Positions 56,785 to 64,000 of a stretch of DNA of 64,000 nucleotides are shown here, piece after piece (position 1 is the stretch's first letter; every line of letters starts with the position of its first letter). This stretch comes from Phyllobacterium sp. OV277 (GTDB lineage: Bacteria; Pseudomonadota; Alphaproteobacteria; Rhizobiales; Rhizobiaceae), in the NCBI RefSeq assembly GCF_900104355.1, contig NZ_FNIY01000002.1, forward strand, positions 620,001-684,000, given 5' to 3'. The notes beneath the pieces are model-generated. The model made no database searches. It was not told where the DNA came from and was given only the letters and a program-made list of their open reading frames with translations. Both the position numbers and the translations under genes were made by a program.

Positions 56785-59472
56785 TTAAGCAGCAAGATCT
56801 CGCAGAACGTATTGGAGGATGCCGCCGTTCTTGAGGTATTCGAGTTCATCGATTGTATCGATGCGGCAGATCAGCGGGACCTGTTTGACGGTGCCATCGG
56901 CGAACGTGACCGTGGCATGGGTCTTCTGGCGTGGCTGGATCGTGGCAAGCCCTTCGATCGAAACCGTCTCGTCGCCCTTCAGACCAAGTGACTGCCAGCT
57001 GGTGCCATCCTCAAGCACGAACGGGACAATGCCCATGCCGACGAGGTTCGAACGATGGATGCGCTCGAACGACTGGGAGATCACAGCACGCACGCCGAGA
57101 AGGTTGGTGCCCTTGGCTGCCCAGTCACGCGATGAACCGTTGCCATATTCAATACCGGCAAAGATGACCAGCGGGACATTCTCGGTGCGGTACTGCATGG
57201 CCGCATCATAGATCGGCATTTCCTCTTTCGAGGGGTAATGGATCGTGTAACCGCCTTCACGGCCGTTCTCGCCGAGCATGTGGTTGCGGATGCGGATATT
57301 GGCAAAGGTGCCACGCATCATCACTTCGTGGTTGCCACGCCGTGTGCCGTACTGGTTGAAGTCGAGCGGTGCCACACCGTGATCGGTAAGATACTTGCCT
57401 GCAGGCGAAGCCGCCTTGATCGAACCGGCCGGAGAAATGTGGTCGGTGGTGATCTTGTCGCCGAACAGACCAAGAATGCGCGCCCCCTTGATGTCATTGA
57501 CGATGCCCGGTGTCTTGCCCATGCCGACAAAGTAAGGCGGGTTCTGCACATAGGTCGAATTGTCGTCCCATGCGTAGGTCTGACCTGCCGGAACCTTGAC
57601 GTCCTGCCAGTTCTGATCGCCTTTGAACACATCCGCATATTTGGCGGAAAACAGCTTGCGGGTGACGTTCTTGGTGATGAACTCCTGAATCTCATGCGAA
57701 GACGGCCAGATGTCCTTGAGGAACACCGGATTGCCGTTCTGGTCTTCGCCGAGCGGTTCTGTCGTCAGGTCCTTGGTGACCGATCCGGCCAGCGCATAGG
57801 CAACAACCAGTGGCGGTGAAGCCAGATAGTTGGCCTGCACATCAGGGGAGACGCGGCCTTCAAAGTTGCGATTGCCGGAAAGAACAGCCGCCGCAATCAG
57901 ACCCTTGTCGTTGATGGTTTTGGAAATCGGCGCTGGCAGCGGGCCCGAATTGCCGATGCAGGTGGTGCAGCCAAAGCCAACGAGATTGAAACCAAGCTTG
58001 TCGAGTTCAACCTGCAAGCCTGCGCTTTCGAGATAGGCGGCCACAACCTGCGAACCGGGAGCGAGTGAAGTCTTGACCCATGGTTTTGACTTCAGACCCT
58101 TGGCGGCAGCATTGCGGGCGAGAAGACCAGCTGCAATCAGCACGCTCGGGTTTGACGTGTTGGTGCAGGAGGTGATTGCCGCAATGGCAACATCGCCATG
58201 ACCGAGATCATAATCCTCGCCTTCAACCGCATAGCGGGCGTCAAGCTGGGTGGTTTTCTTGTATTCCTTCTGCAGCGACTCGCGGAAACCGGCAGCAATG
58301 CCTTCCAGCGCAATGCGACCTTCCGGGCGCTTCGGACCAGCCATGGATGGAACAACAGTGCTGAGTTCGAGTTCCAGCGTATCGGTGAAGACAGGATCGG
58401 CGGAACCCGGCTCACGCCACATGCCTTGTGCCTTGGAATAGGCTTCAACCAGTGCCAGACGCTCTTCATCGCGGCCGGACATGTGCATGTAGTTGATCGT
58501 CTCGCGGTCAATTGGGAAGAAGCCGCAGGTCGCACCATATTCCGGACCCATATTGCCGATGGTGGCACGGTCAGCCAGCGTCATGCTTTCAAGGCCGGGG
58601 CCGAAGAACTCAACGAATTTGCCGACAACACCCTTCTTGCGCAGCATCTGCACGACGGTCAGCACCAGATCGGTTGCTGTCACGCCTTCCTTGACCTTGC
58701 CGGTCAGGCGAAAGCCAATAACCTCTGGCAGCAGCATGGATACAGGCTGGCCCAGCATGGACGCTTCAGCTTCAATGCCGCCAACACCCCAGCCAAGCAC
58801 GCCAAGGCCATTGACCATGGTTGTGTGCGAATCGGTACCAACGCAGGTATCGGGATAGGCAACGGTGACGCCGTCCTCTTCCTTGGTCCAGACGGCCTGC
58901 GCCAGATATTCCAGATTGACCTGATGGCAGATGCCGGTGCCGGGCGGAACAACGCGGAAGTTCTTGAACGCCTGCTGGCCCCACTTCAGGAAGCGATAGC
59001 GCTCGCCATTGCGTTCATATTCCAGATCCACATTGCGCTTGAATGCCTGCGCATTGCCGAATTCATCAACGATGACCGAGTGATCAATAACCAGATCGAC
59101 AGGCACCAGCGGGTTGATCTTCTCCGGGTCACCACCCAGATTGACCATCGCATCGCGCATTGCAGCCAGATCAACAACCGCCGGAACACCGGTGAAGTCC
59201 TGCATCAGAACCCGTGCCGGGCGATAGGCGATCTCCGCACCCGCACTCCCGCGGTCAACAAGCCATTTGGCAACGTTTTCAATGTCCTTCTTGAAAACCG
59301 AGCGGTCATCTTCAAAGCGAAGCAGGTTTTCGAGGAGGACTTTCATGGAGAAAGGAAGTTTGGAAATGCCTTCCAGGCCGTTTTTCTCAGCTTCGGTCAA
59401 GCTGTAATAAACATATTCCTTATCCCCTACGGTTAGGGTTTTACGGCATTTGAAACTGTCGATTTGAGACAT
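56785..59472 (-). CDS. acnA: Aconitate hydratase A
   Basis: An 895-residue AcnA that converts citrate to isocitrate in the TCA cycle. Iron-sulfur ligands are in [12 protein letters not shown] and the pair in [30 protein letters not shown] and the swivel-domain [16 protein letters not shown] are also clear. Length is normal. It is monocistronic with a strong terminator and divergent from ccmA; the 288-bp gap between them contains both promoters but no box that I can assign. Confidence 0.97.
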   Translation of the reverse strand: MSQIDSFKCRKTLTVGDKEYVYYSLTEAEKNGLEGISKLPFSMKVLLENLLRFEDDRSVFKKDIENVAKWLVDRGSAGAEIAYRPARVLMQDFTGVPAVVDLAAMRDAMVNLGGDPEKINPLVPVDLVIDHSVIVDEFGNAQAFKRNVDLEYERNGERYRFLKWGQQAFKNFRVVPPGTGICHQVNLEYLAQAVWTKEEDGVTVAYPDTCVGTDSHTTMVNGLGVLGWGVGGIEAEASMLGQPVSMLLPEVIGFRLTGKVKEGVTATDLVLTVVQMLRKKGVVGKFVEFFGPGLESMTLADRATIGNMGPEYGATCGFFPIDRETINYMHMSGRDEERLALVEAYSKAQGMWREPGSADPVFTDTLELELSTVVPSMAGPKRPEGRIALEGIAAGFRESLQKEYKKTTQLDARYAVEGEDYDLGHGDVAIAAITSCTNTSNPSVLIAAGLLARNAAAKGLKSKPWVKTSLAPGSQVVAAYLESAGLQVELDKLGFNLVGFGCTTCIGNSGPLPAPISKTINDKGLIAAAVLSGNRNFEGRVSPDVQANYLASPPLVVAYALAGSVTKDLTTEPLGEDQNGNPVFLKDIWPSSHEIQEFITKNVTRKLFSAKYADVFKGDQNWQDVKVPAGQTYAWDDNSTYVQNPPYFVGMGKTPGIVNDIKGARILGLFGDKITTDHISPAGSIKAASPAGKYLTDHGVAPLDFNQYGTRRGNHEVMMRGTFANIRIRNHMLGENGREGGYTIHYPSKEEMPIYDAAMQYRTENVPLVIFAGIEYGNGSSRDWAAKGTNLLGVRAVISQSFERIHRSNLVGMGIVPFVLEDGTSWQSLGLKGDETVSIEGLATIQPRQKTHATVTFADGTVKQVPLICRIDTIDELEYLKNGGILQYVLRDLAA

Positions 59473-59760
59473 GTTGCGTCGTCCTTATGCTACTGGCCTC
59501 ACCCGGGACGAACGCCTTTGCCGCGTTTCAAGGACGCGCTAAGGTGCGGGTGCAGTCATTTCCGCTGTCCGTCCCGCTACAGGTCCGAAAAGGTGCCCGT
59601 ATGGAGATCGGCCAAAAATGGTTTCCACACCGACCGCTGGTATGGTTGACTGCTATATAGAGATTTTCGTCGATCTGTGCCAGACCGACATTCGTCAAAA
59701 ATACGGGCTGCGTCGAAATGCACATGCGCTGGTCCAGATTCAATAAAGAGCGGGAACTTC

Positions 59761-60402
59761 ATGCGGTTAGTCGCCGAAAATCTGGCAGGAGAGCGGGGCG
59801 GGGAGATTCTATTTTCCGGGCTAAACTTCACCATTGCAGGCGGAGAGGCGCTGATGATTACCGGACCTAATGGTGCGGGAAAATCTACACTGCTGCGAAT
59901 CATTGCAGGACTTCTGGAGAAGGCAGAGGGAAGTATCCGGCTTGATAATGCACCTGCCGGTTTCGAGAGCCTTGTTGGTGCCTGTCATTATCTCGGTCAC
60001 CTCAATGCCATGAAGCCGGTTTTGAGCATCGAAGAGAATTTGCGTTTCTGGCAGTCATTTAACGGCGCTGGACAACACACACTTCGCGAGGCGCTGGACC
60101 GTGTCCAACTCGGTGATATCGGACATCTGCCTTTTGCTTATCTCTCAACCGGGCAAAAACGACGGGCAAGTATTGCACGGCTATTGATCAGCCATCGGCC
60201 GGTCTGGTTGCTGGATGAACCGACGGCAGGTCTCGACAAGGCATCGGAAGAGCAATTTGCCGGATTGATGCGTGGGCATCTGACGAGCGGAGGAATTGTA
60301 GTTGCCGCGACTCATTTGCCCCTGGGGCTTGGCGACGCACAAGAGCTCGTGATGGGAGGCAATGGGCAGGATCATGCCGGAAGTCGGGAGTATAGCGCCT
60401 GA
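59761..60402 (+). CDS. ccmA: Cytochrome c biogenesis ATP-binding export protein CcmA
   Basis: A 213-residue ABC ATPase of the CcmABCD complex, which releases holo-CcmE carrying haem. Walker A is GPNGAGKST (35-43), the signature is LSTGQKRRASIARLL (a CcmA variant of LSGGQ), and Walker B is WLLDEPTAGLD. The ATG at 59761 gives the family N-terminus; a longer frame begins at 59677. Its stop shares a base with the ccmB start. Confidence 0.95.
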   Translation: MRLVAENLAGERGGEILFSGLNFTIAGGEALMITGPNGAGKSTLLRIIAGLLEKAEGSIRLDNAPAGFESLVGACHYLGHLNAMKPVLSIEENLRFWQSFNGAGQHTLREALDRVQLGDIGHLPFAYLSTGQKRRASIARLLISHRPVWLLDEPTAGLDKASEEQFAGLMRGHLTSGGIVVAATHLPLGLGDAQELVMGGNGQDHAGSREYSA

Positions 60403-61067
60403 TGCTCTCGCTCTTTCTACGCGACACACGATTGGGTCTGCGCGCCGGTGGTGGTGTTCTTATCGGAATATTATTCTTTCTGGCAGTCATTGCTGTTGTG
60501 CCATTCGGTGTTGGGCCGGATCTCAAGCTGCTAAGCCGCATCGGCGCAGCCATGCTATGGATCGGTGCATTGCTGGCTACGCTGCTTGGTCTCGACAGGC
60601 TGTTTCAGGCGGATCGCGATGATGGCTCTCTCGACTTGCTGATCATGGCTTCAGACCGGCACATCTTGGCTCTGACCGTTCTCATCAAATGTCTGGCACA
60701 CTGGACCACAAGTGTTTTGCCGCTTGTTATAGCTTCTCCTCTGCTCGGCCTTTTTATGAATATGGAGCCCGCCGCCATCGGCGCTACTACACTGACGCTG
60801 CTTGTTGGTACGCCTGCAATCACGTTGATAGGGGCTGTCGGTGCGGCGGTCGCTGTGGCACTGCCGCGAGGCGGTCTGCTCGTATCGGTGATCATCCTGC
60901 CGCTGACCATTCCAGTGCTGATTTTTGGCGTATCGGCGGCCTATGGCGCTGTGGAGGACCCTGCGCCTTTTGTCGCGCCCTTCCTTATTCTGATTGCAAT
61001 TACACTGTTCTTTGCCGTCATTGGACCATTGGCTGCGGCTGCGGCGCTGAAATCGTCAGCCGATTGA
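60402..61067 (+). CDS. ccmB: Haem exporter protein CcmB
   Basis: A 221-residue integral membrane protein with six hydrophobic segments. LFLRDTRLGLRAGGGVLIGILFFLAVIAVVPFGVGPD and LDLLIMASDRHILALTVLIKCLAHWTTSVLPLVIASPLLGLF are typical of CcmB, the membrane partner of CcmA. It overlaps ccmA by one base. Confidence 0.95.
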   Translation: MLSLFLRDTRLGLRAGGGVLIGILFFLAVIAVVPFGVGPDLKLLSRIGAAMLWIGALLATLLGLDRLFQADRDDGSLDLLIMASDRHILALTVLIKCLAHWTTSVLPLVIASPLLGLFMNMEPAAIGATTLTLLVGTPAITLIGAVGAAVAVALPRGGLLVSVIILPLTIPVLIFGVSAAYGAVEDPAPFVAPFLILIAITLFFAVIGPLAAAAALKSSAD

Positions 61068-61135
61068 CATGGGTGAACAGGCGCACGATGTGATGGTGAA
61101 TTGCGAAACAGAGCGGGGGAAGCTACAAAATCGCC

Positions 61136-61903
61136 ATGAGTGAAGCAGTGTCAAAGGCTCGCCGCTGGGTCGATCTGGCTAATCCCACCCGGTTTATCAA
61201 TTTCGCGGGTATCGTTCTGCCATGGCTTGTCGGAATCACCTTGCTGGTTCTGGCTGCGGGATTGTGGATGTCGTTTCAGGCGCCTGATGATTATCAGCAG
61301 GGCTCGACCGTCAAGATCATGTTCATCCATGTGCCTTTCGCGTGGCTGTCGATGATGTGCTACACGGTCATGAGCATTTCCGCGATTGGAACGCTGGTGT
61401 GGCGTCATCCCCTGGCGGATGTTTCAGCCAAGGCGGCAGCGCCTATTGGTGCTGCTTTTACCGCACTCGCCCTGATAACCGGTTCGCTGTGGGGTAAGCC
61501 CATGTGGGGTACCTGGTGGGTCTGGGATGCGCGTTTGACGTCGGTTTTCGTGTTGTTCCTGATGTATCTCGGCATTATTGCCCTGACACGGGCGATGGAC
61601 GATCCAGCGAAATCCTCCAAGGCAACGGCTATCCTGACGCTGGTCGGTTTCATCAATATCCCGATTATCAAATTCTCCGTCGACTGGTGGAATACGCTAC
61701 ATCAGCCCGCTTCCGTTATTCGGATGGGCGGGCCGACGATACATCCGTCATTGCTCTGGCCGTTACTGGTCATGGCTGTTGGTTTCACGTTGCTGTTTTT
61801 CACGCTGCACATGATGGCCATGCGCAATGAAATCTGGCGCAGGCGCGTCGTTGCCATGCGCCGTATCGCGGCCCGCAGTGCTGAGCGGAGGGGAACGCAA
61901 TGA
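61136..61903 (+). CDS. ccmC: Haem-handling protein CcmC
   Basis: A 255-residue six-segment membrane protein that presents haem to CcmE. The tryptophan-rich motif WGTWWVWDARLT and conserved histidines (FIHVPFAWLS, WNTLHQPASV) are present. The ribosome-binding site is weak. It overlaps ccmD by 4 bases. Confidence 0.96.
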   Translation: MSEAVSKARRWVDLANPTRFINFAGIVLPWLVGITLLVLAAGLWMSFQAPDDYQQGSTVKIMFIHVPFAWLSMMCYTVMSISAIGTLVWRHPLADVSAKAAAPIGAAFTALALITGSLWGKPMWGTWWVWDARLTSVFVLFLMYLGIIALTRAMDDPAKSSKATAILTLVGFINIPIIKFSVDWWNTLHQPASVIRMGGPTIHPSLLWPLLVMAVGFTLLFFTLHMMAMRNEIWRRRVVAMRRIAARSAERRGTQ

Positions 61904-62073
61904 TGACCCATACCGGCTTTGTTCTGGCGTCTTATGGTGTTTCCATTGTTGTGCTCGTGGCGCTTGTCAGCTGGATATTGATCGACCAGCGGGCTCAACG
62001 GCGCGCATTGCAGGAACTGGAAACGCGCGGCGTGCGCCGTCGCTCCGAGGCTCGAACGGACGGCGCATCGTGA
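61900..62073 (+). CDS. ccmD: Haem exporter protein CcmD
   Basis: A 57-residue protein encoded between ccmC and ccmG, overlapping both by 4 bases (ATGATG after the ccmC TGA, and the ccmG GTG). It begins MMTHTGFVLASYGVSIVV, has one membrane segment (about 8-28) and an Arg/Gln-rich tail QRAQRRALQELETRG, the usual CcmD pattern. It stabilises the CcmABC complex. It is short and easy to miss. Confidence 0.92.
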   Translation: MMTHTGFVLASYGVSIVVLVALVSWILIDQRAQRRALQELETRGVRRRSEARTDGAS

Positions 62074-62666
62074 GCGGACCTGATATTACGGAGCAGGTAC
62101 CCCGCAAGCGCTTCTCGCTGTTTGCCTTCCTGCCTCTACTGCTTTTCGTGGTTCTCGCCGGTATCTTTGCTTTTCAGCTGGCGCTGGGACGCGATGAAAG
62201 TGTTATTCCATCGGCATTGATCGGCAAGCCGGTGCCAAAGCTGACGCTTCCGGCGCTGGCAGGTTTAACCAAAAACGGTCAGCCTGTTCAGGGGATCGAT
62301 CCCGCTTCGTTCAAGGGGCAATTGACGCTGGTCAACGTGTTCGGTTCATGGTGCGTGCCGTGCCGGGCTGAACATCCCCTGCTGATGCAACTGTCTAAAG
62401 ACAAACGTTTCCGCCTTGCTGGTCTTAATTACAAGGACAAAGACGAGAACGCGCTGCGTTTCCTTGGCGAGCTGGGCAATCCGTTCGACGTGATCGGGGT
62501 GGATGCAAGCGGTCGTGCCGGAATAGAATGGGGCGTTTATGGCGTGCCGGAAACTTTTCTTGTCGGCCGTGACGGTACGATTCTTTACAAGCACGTCGGA
62601 CCATTCAGCGAGGTCTCGATCCGGGACGATCTGATGCCCGCGATCGAGAAAGCTCTGAAGCCATAA
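62070..62666 (+). CDS. ccmG: Thiol:disulfide interchange protein CcmG (DsbE)
   Basis: A 198-residue membrane-anchored thioredoxin-like protein that reduces apocytochrome c cysteines. One N-terminal membrane segment (about 15-37) is followed by the active site WCVPC (94-98) and the cis-proline loop GVPETFLVGRDG. The start is GTG, overlapping ccmD by 4 bases. The genes ccmE, ccmF and ccmH are not in the window and must be elsewhere. Confidence 0.95.
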   Translation: MSGPDITEQVPRKRFSLFAFLPLLLFVVLAGIFAFQLALGRDESVIPSALIGKPVPKLTLPALAGLTKNGQPVQGIDPASFKGQLTLVNVFGSWCVPCRAEHPLLMQLSKDKRFRLAGLNYKDKDENALRFLGELGNPFDVIGVDASGRAGIEWGVYGVPETFLVGRDGTILYKHVGPFSEVSIRDDLMPAIEKALKP

Positions 62667-62671
62667 ATCCG

Positions 62672-63103
62672 TTATTCGCTGTCGAGCATCGCGTAACGGC
62701 GGACCCATCCGCTTGCGCGCGAGGCGGCTTCCGCCGTGCTGTCATAGGCATGGGCCAACGGCACCTCAATCATCCGGTAGCCGAAGGAGGTTTTCTGCGC
62801 GACGGTTACGGGGGCATCAATGGGCGTGCCCAGTGCGATGGTATCAAGTGGTCGATCCGGTGCGGGCTGGGGAATAGCAAATGAGCGGCTTGCGACCAAG
62901 GTTGACGGATGTTTCGCCTTGATGGTGCAGGTCGCGGTCACCAGCGGATAGCTTACCCCTGCAGTCTTGCGAATCTGATTCTCAAGATCTGCCCGGCAAT
63001 TCTCGACGCTGGTCCAGCCTGAATCGGCGGTTTTGATATATTCGCAGATTTTTGCATCGCAGTCACAACCCATCAGGGTCATGACAATGAGGGCCGTTTT
63101 CAT
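62672..63103 (-). CDS. Small cysteine-containing protein, possible lipoprotein
   Basis: A 143-residue protein that I do not recognise. The N-terminus is hydrophobic, then MGCDCDAKICEYIKTADSGW; LMGC is lipobox-like but not perfect. The rest contains VENCRADLENQIRKTAG and a C-terminal tail rich in Ala and Arg. It is convergent with ccmG, 5 bases away, and upstream of it lies the septation protein gene on the same strand. Similar genes in the same place are annotated only as hypothetical in Brucella relatives, as far as I recall. Confidence 0.7.
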   Translation of the reverse strand: MKTALIVMTLMGCDCDAKICEYIKTADSGWTSVENCRADLENQIRKTAGVSYPLVTATCTIKAKHPSTLVASRSFAIPQPAPDRPLDTIALGTPIDAPVTVAQKTSFGYRMIEVPLAHAYDSTAEAASRASGWVRRYAMLDSE

Positions 63104-63219
63104 GGTTCGCGCTCTTTCCGGATAGAATTGCCGTCAAAGCGATAGCTGAGCCCGGATCGCGGCGGGATTTGGTCGCGATCTGTCAGGAATTGCGGTTCTT
63201 TTCAGCTCAATTGTGGCGA

Positions 63220-63879
63220 CTATTTTTCTTTGCGTTTGTCCAGCAGCGGCTCAAGCGAATGTCTCATCACCAGCGGCATCTGCGCGAATGTGAAAAGCAG
63301 GGTGATCGGCATGGTACCCCAGACCTTGAAAGCAACCCAGAAATCCGTGGAGAAACTGCGCCAGACCACTTCGTTCAATACAGCCAGAAACAGGAAGAAA
63401 ATGCCCCAGCGCATGGTGAGCTTGCGCCAGCCCTCTGCGTCAAGCTTGAAGGCACTGTCGAAGACATAGCCAAGCAAGGATTTGCCGAAATAGAGGCCGC
63501 CAAGCAGAATAATTCCGAACAGCGCATTAACGATGGTTGGCTTCATCTTGATGAAGGTTTCATTGTGCAGATAAAGCGTTAGCGCACCGAAGATCAAAAC
63601 GACAATGCCTGAGATAAGTGGCATGATCGGCAGGCTGCGCGTCATTATCCAAGATGTGATCAGCGCAATGGCGGTCGCGGCCATGAACAGGGCCGTAGCG
63701 ATAAAAATCGGCTCACCAATAGTAGACAGCACTGGAAATCGCTCGATCAGCCATTCACCGCGGGCATTGGCAAAGAAAAAGACCATTAGTGGCCCGAGTT
63801 CAAGTGCCAGTTTGAGAAGTGGCGCGACTTCCTTACGGGAAGGATCGGAAGGGTCACGTTCAAATACGGATTGGTCCAT
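63220..63879 (-). CDS. ispZ: Septation protein A (inner membrane protein YciB)
   Basis: A 219-residue membrane protein of the IspZ/YciB family, required for intracellular spread in Shigella and linked to cell-envelope and septum functions elsewhere. [60 protein letters not shown] and about five hydrophobic segments are typical. AGGAG lies 7 bases before the ATG, whose first base is shared with the ftsY stop. Confidence 0.95.
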   Translation of the reverse strand: MDQSVFERDPSDPSRKEVAPLLKLALELGPLMVFFFANARGEWLIERFPVLSTIGEPIFIATALFMAATAIALITSWIMTRSLPIMPLISGIVVLIFGALTLYLHNETFIKMKPTIVNALFGIILLGGLYFGKSLLGYVFDSAFKLDAEGWRKLTMRWGIFFLFLAVLNEVVWRSFSTDFWVAFKVWGTMPITLLFTFAQMPLVMRHSLEPLLDKRKEK

Positions 63880-64000
63880 CAAGCAACTCCTGCGATGGCT
63901 TTGGCAAAATCTTTGGCAGCGAAGGGTTCGAGGTCTTCGACCTGTTCGCCGACACCGATGAAATAGACAGGCAATTTATGCTTGGCCGAAATGGCAACAA
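63879..64000 (-). CDS. ftsY: Signal recognition particle receptor FtsY, C-terminal end
   Basis: Only the last 40 codons are in the window; the gene continues off the right edge. They read ...[32 protein letters not shown], the closing G5 motif and C-terminus of FtsY. FtsY is the GTPase that docks ribosome-SRP complexes at the membrane. Its stop overlaps the septation gene start by one base, so the two are coupled. Confidence 0.96.
   Translation of the reverse strand, partial: VAISAKHKLPVYFIGVGEQVEDLEPFAAKDFAKAIAGVA

Noticed and set aside
57238-57819. Long open frame opposite acnA, and others such as 58198-59436 and 41930-42850
   Set aside because: They are antisense to well-conserved genes, show no family resemblance and no ribosome-binding sites; high G+C at third positions produces such frames.

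Overview
The window is a 64 kb piece of an alphaproteobacterial chromosome, almost certainly from the Hyphomicrobiales (Rhizobiales) and close to the Brucella/Ochrobactrum/Phyllobacterium group. The evidence is lineage-typical proteins (an IalB-like protein, DUF1402, DUF2794, DUF1737, DUF1223, a TimA/Tim44-like protein, HemJ, a P-loop kinase regulator) and the classical order around an alphaproteobacterial origin: hemE, hemJ, rho, mnmE, mnmG, rsmG, parA, parB. Nothing looks like a phage, integrative element, insertion sequence or CRISPR array. This is dense core chromosome.

Layout. 0-9.3 kb: the end of hslU, a DUF1402 protein, a leftward operon (Tim44-like, mltA, Smr, XRE regulator), fxsA and secB to the right, then a leftward run dnaQ / coaE-aroE-maf / dikinase regulator. 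9.34-9.75 kb: a non-coding gap with DnaA-box-like repeats, GANTC sites and AT-rich stretches next to hemE, the best candidate for the chromosomal origin. 9.75-20.7 kb: hemE-hemJ, rho, a convergent DUF255 protein, then mnmE-mnmG-rsmG-parA-parB with several parS sites. 20.7-27.8 kb: holA, tRNA-Gly(GCC), a ProX-like deacylase, thioredoxin-TPR, Lon-N and Trm112 genes, a TetR regulator, a small metallopeptidase, a CitE-like lyase and leuD.

27.9-32.5 kb: asd, an MHS-family transporter and leuB. 32.7-46.9 kb: a lipoprotein, a two-component system, the ohrR/ohr peroxide pair, a Tat-exported hydrolase, an M3 peptidase, argG, a PAP2 phosphatase, a Tam-like methyltransferase, LysR and LysE proteins, rlmN and ialB. 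47-56.6 kb: small housekeeping genes, the tesA/ybbA/ybbP-like lipid or lysophospholipid cluster, a Bax-inhibitor-1 protein, a GNAT acetyltransferase and DUF proteins. 56.8-64 kb: acnA, the ccmABCD-ccmG haem-export and cytochrome c maturation operon, a small Cys-rich protein, the septation protein gene and the end of ftsY.

The most notable observation is upstream of asd. A 39-codon reading frame with an excellent ribosome-binding site ends in a run of Thr, Lys and Met codons (9 of the last 12 sense codons) and is followed by a terminator hairpin about 30 nt before asd. Asd makes the common precursor of Lys, Thr and Met, so this looks like a ribosome-mediated attenuator. Other points worth checking are an orphan structured transcript with its own terminator between the DUF2794 and DUF1223 genes, an intrinsic terminator for rho embedded in the coding sequence of the convergent gene, two degenerate parS sites beside two perfect ones, and a roughly 190-residue insertion in the MHS transporter. 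Start codons were chosen by ribosome-binding site and family N-terminus; several are GTG or TTG.
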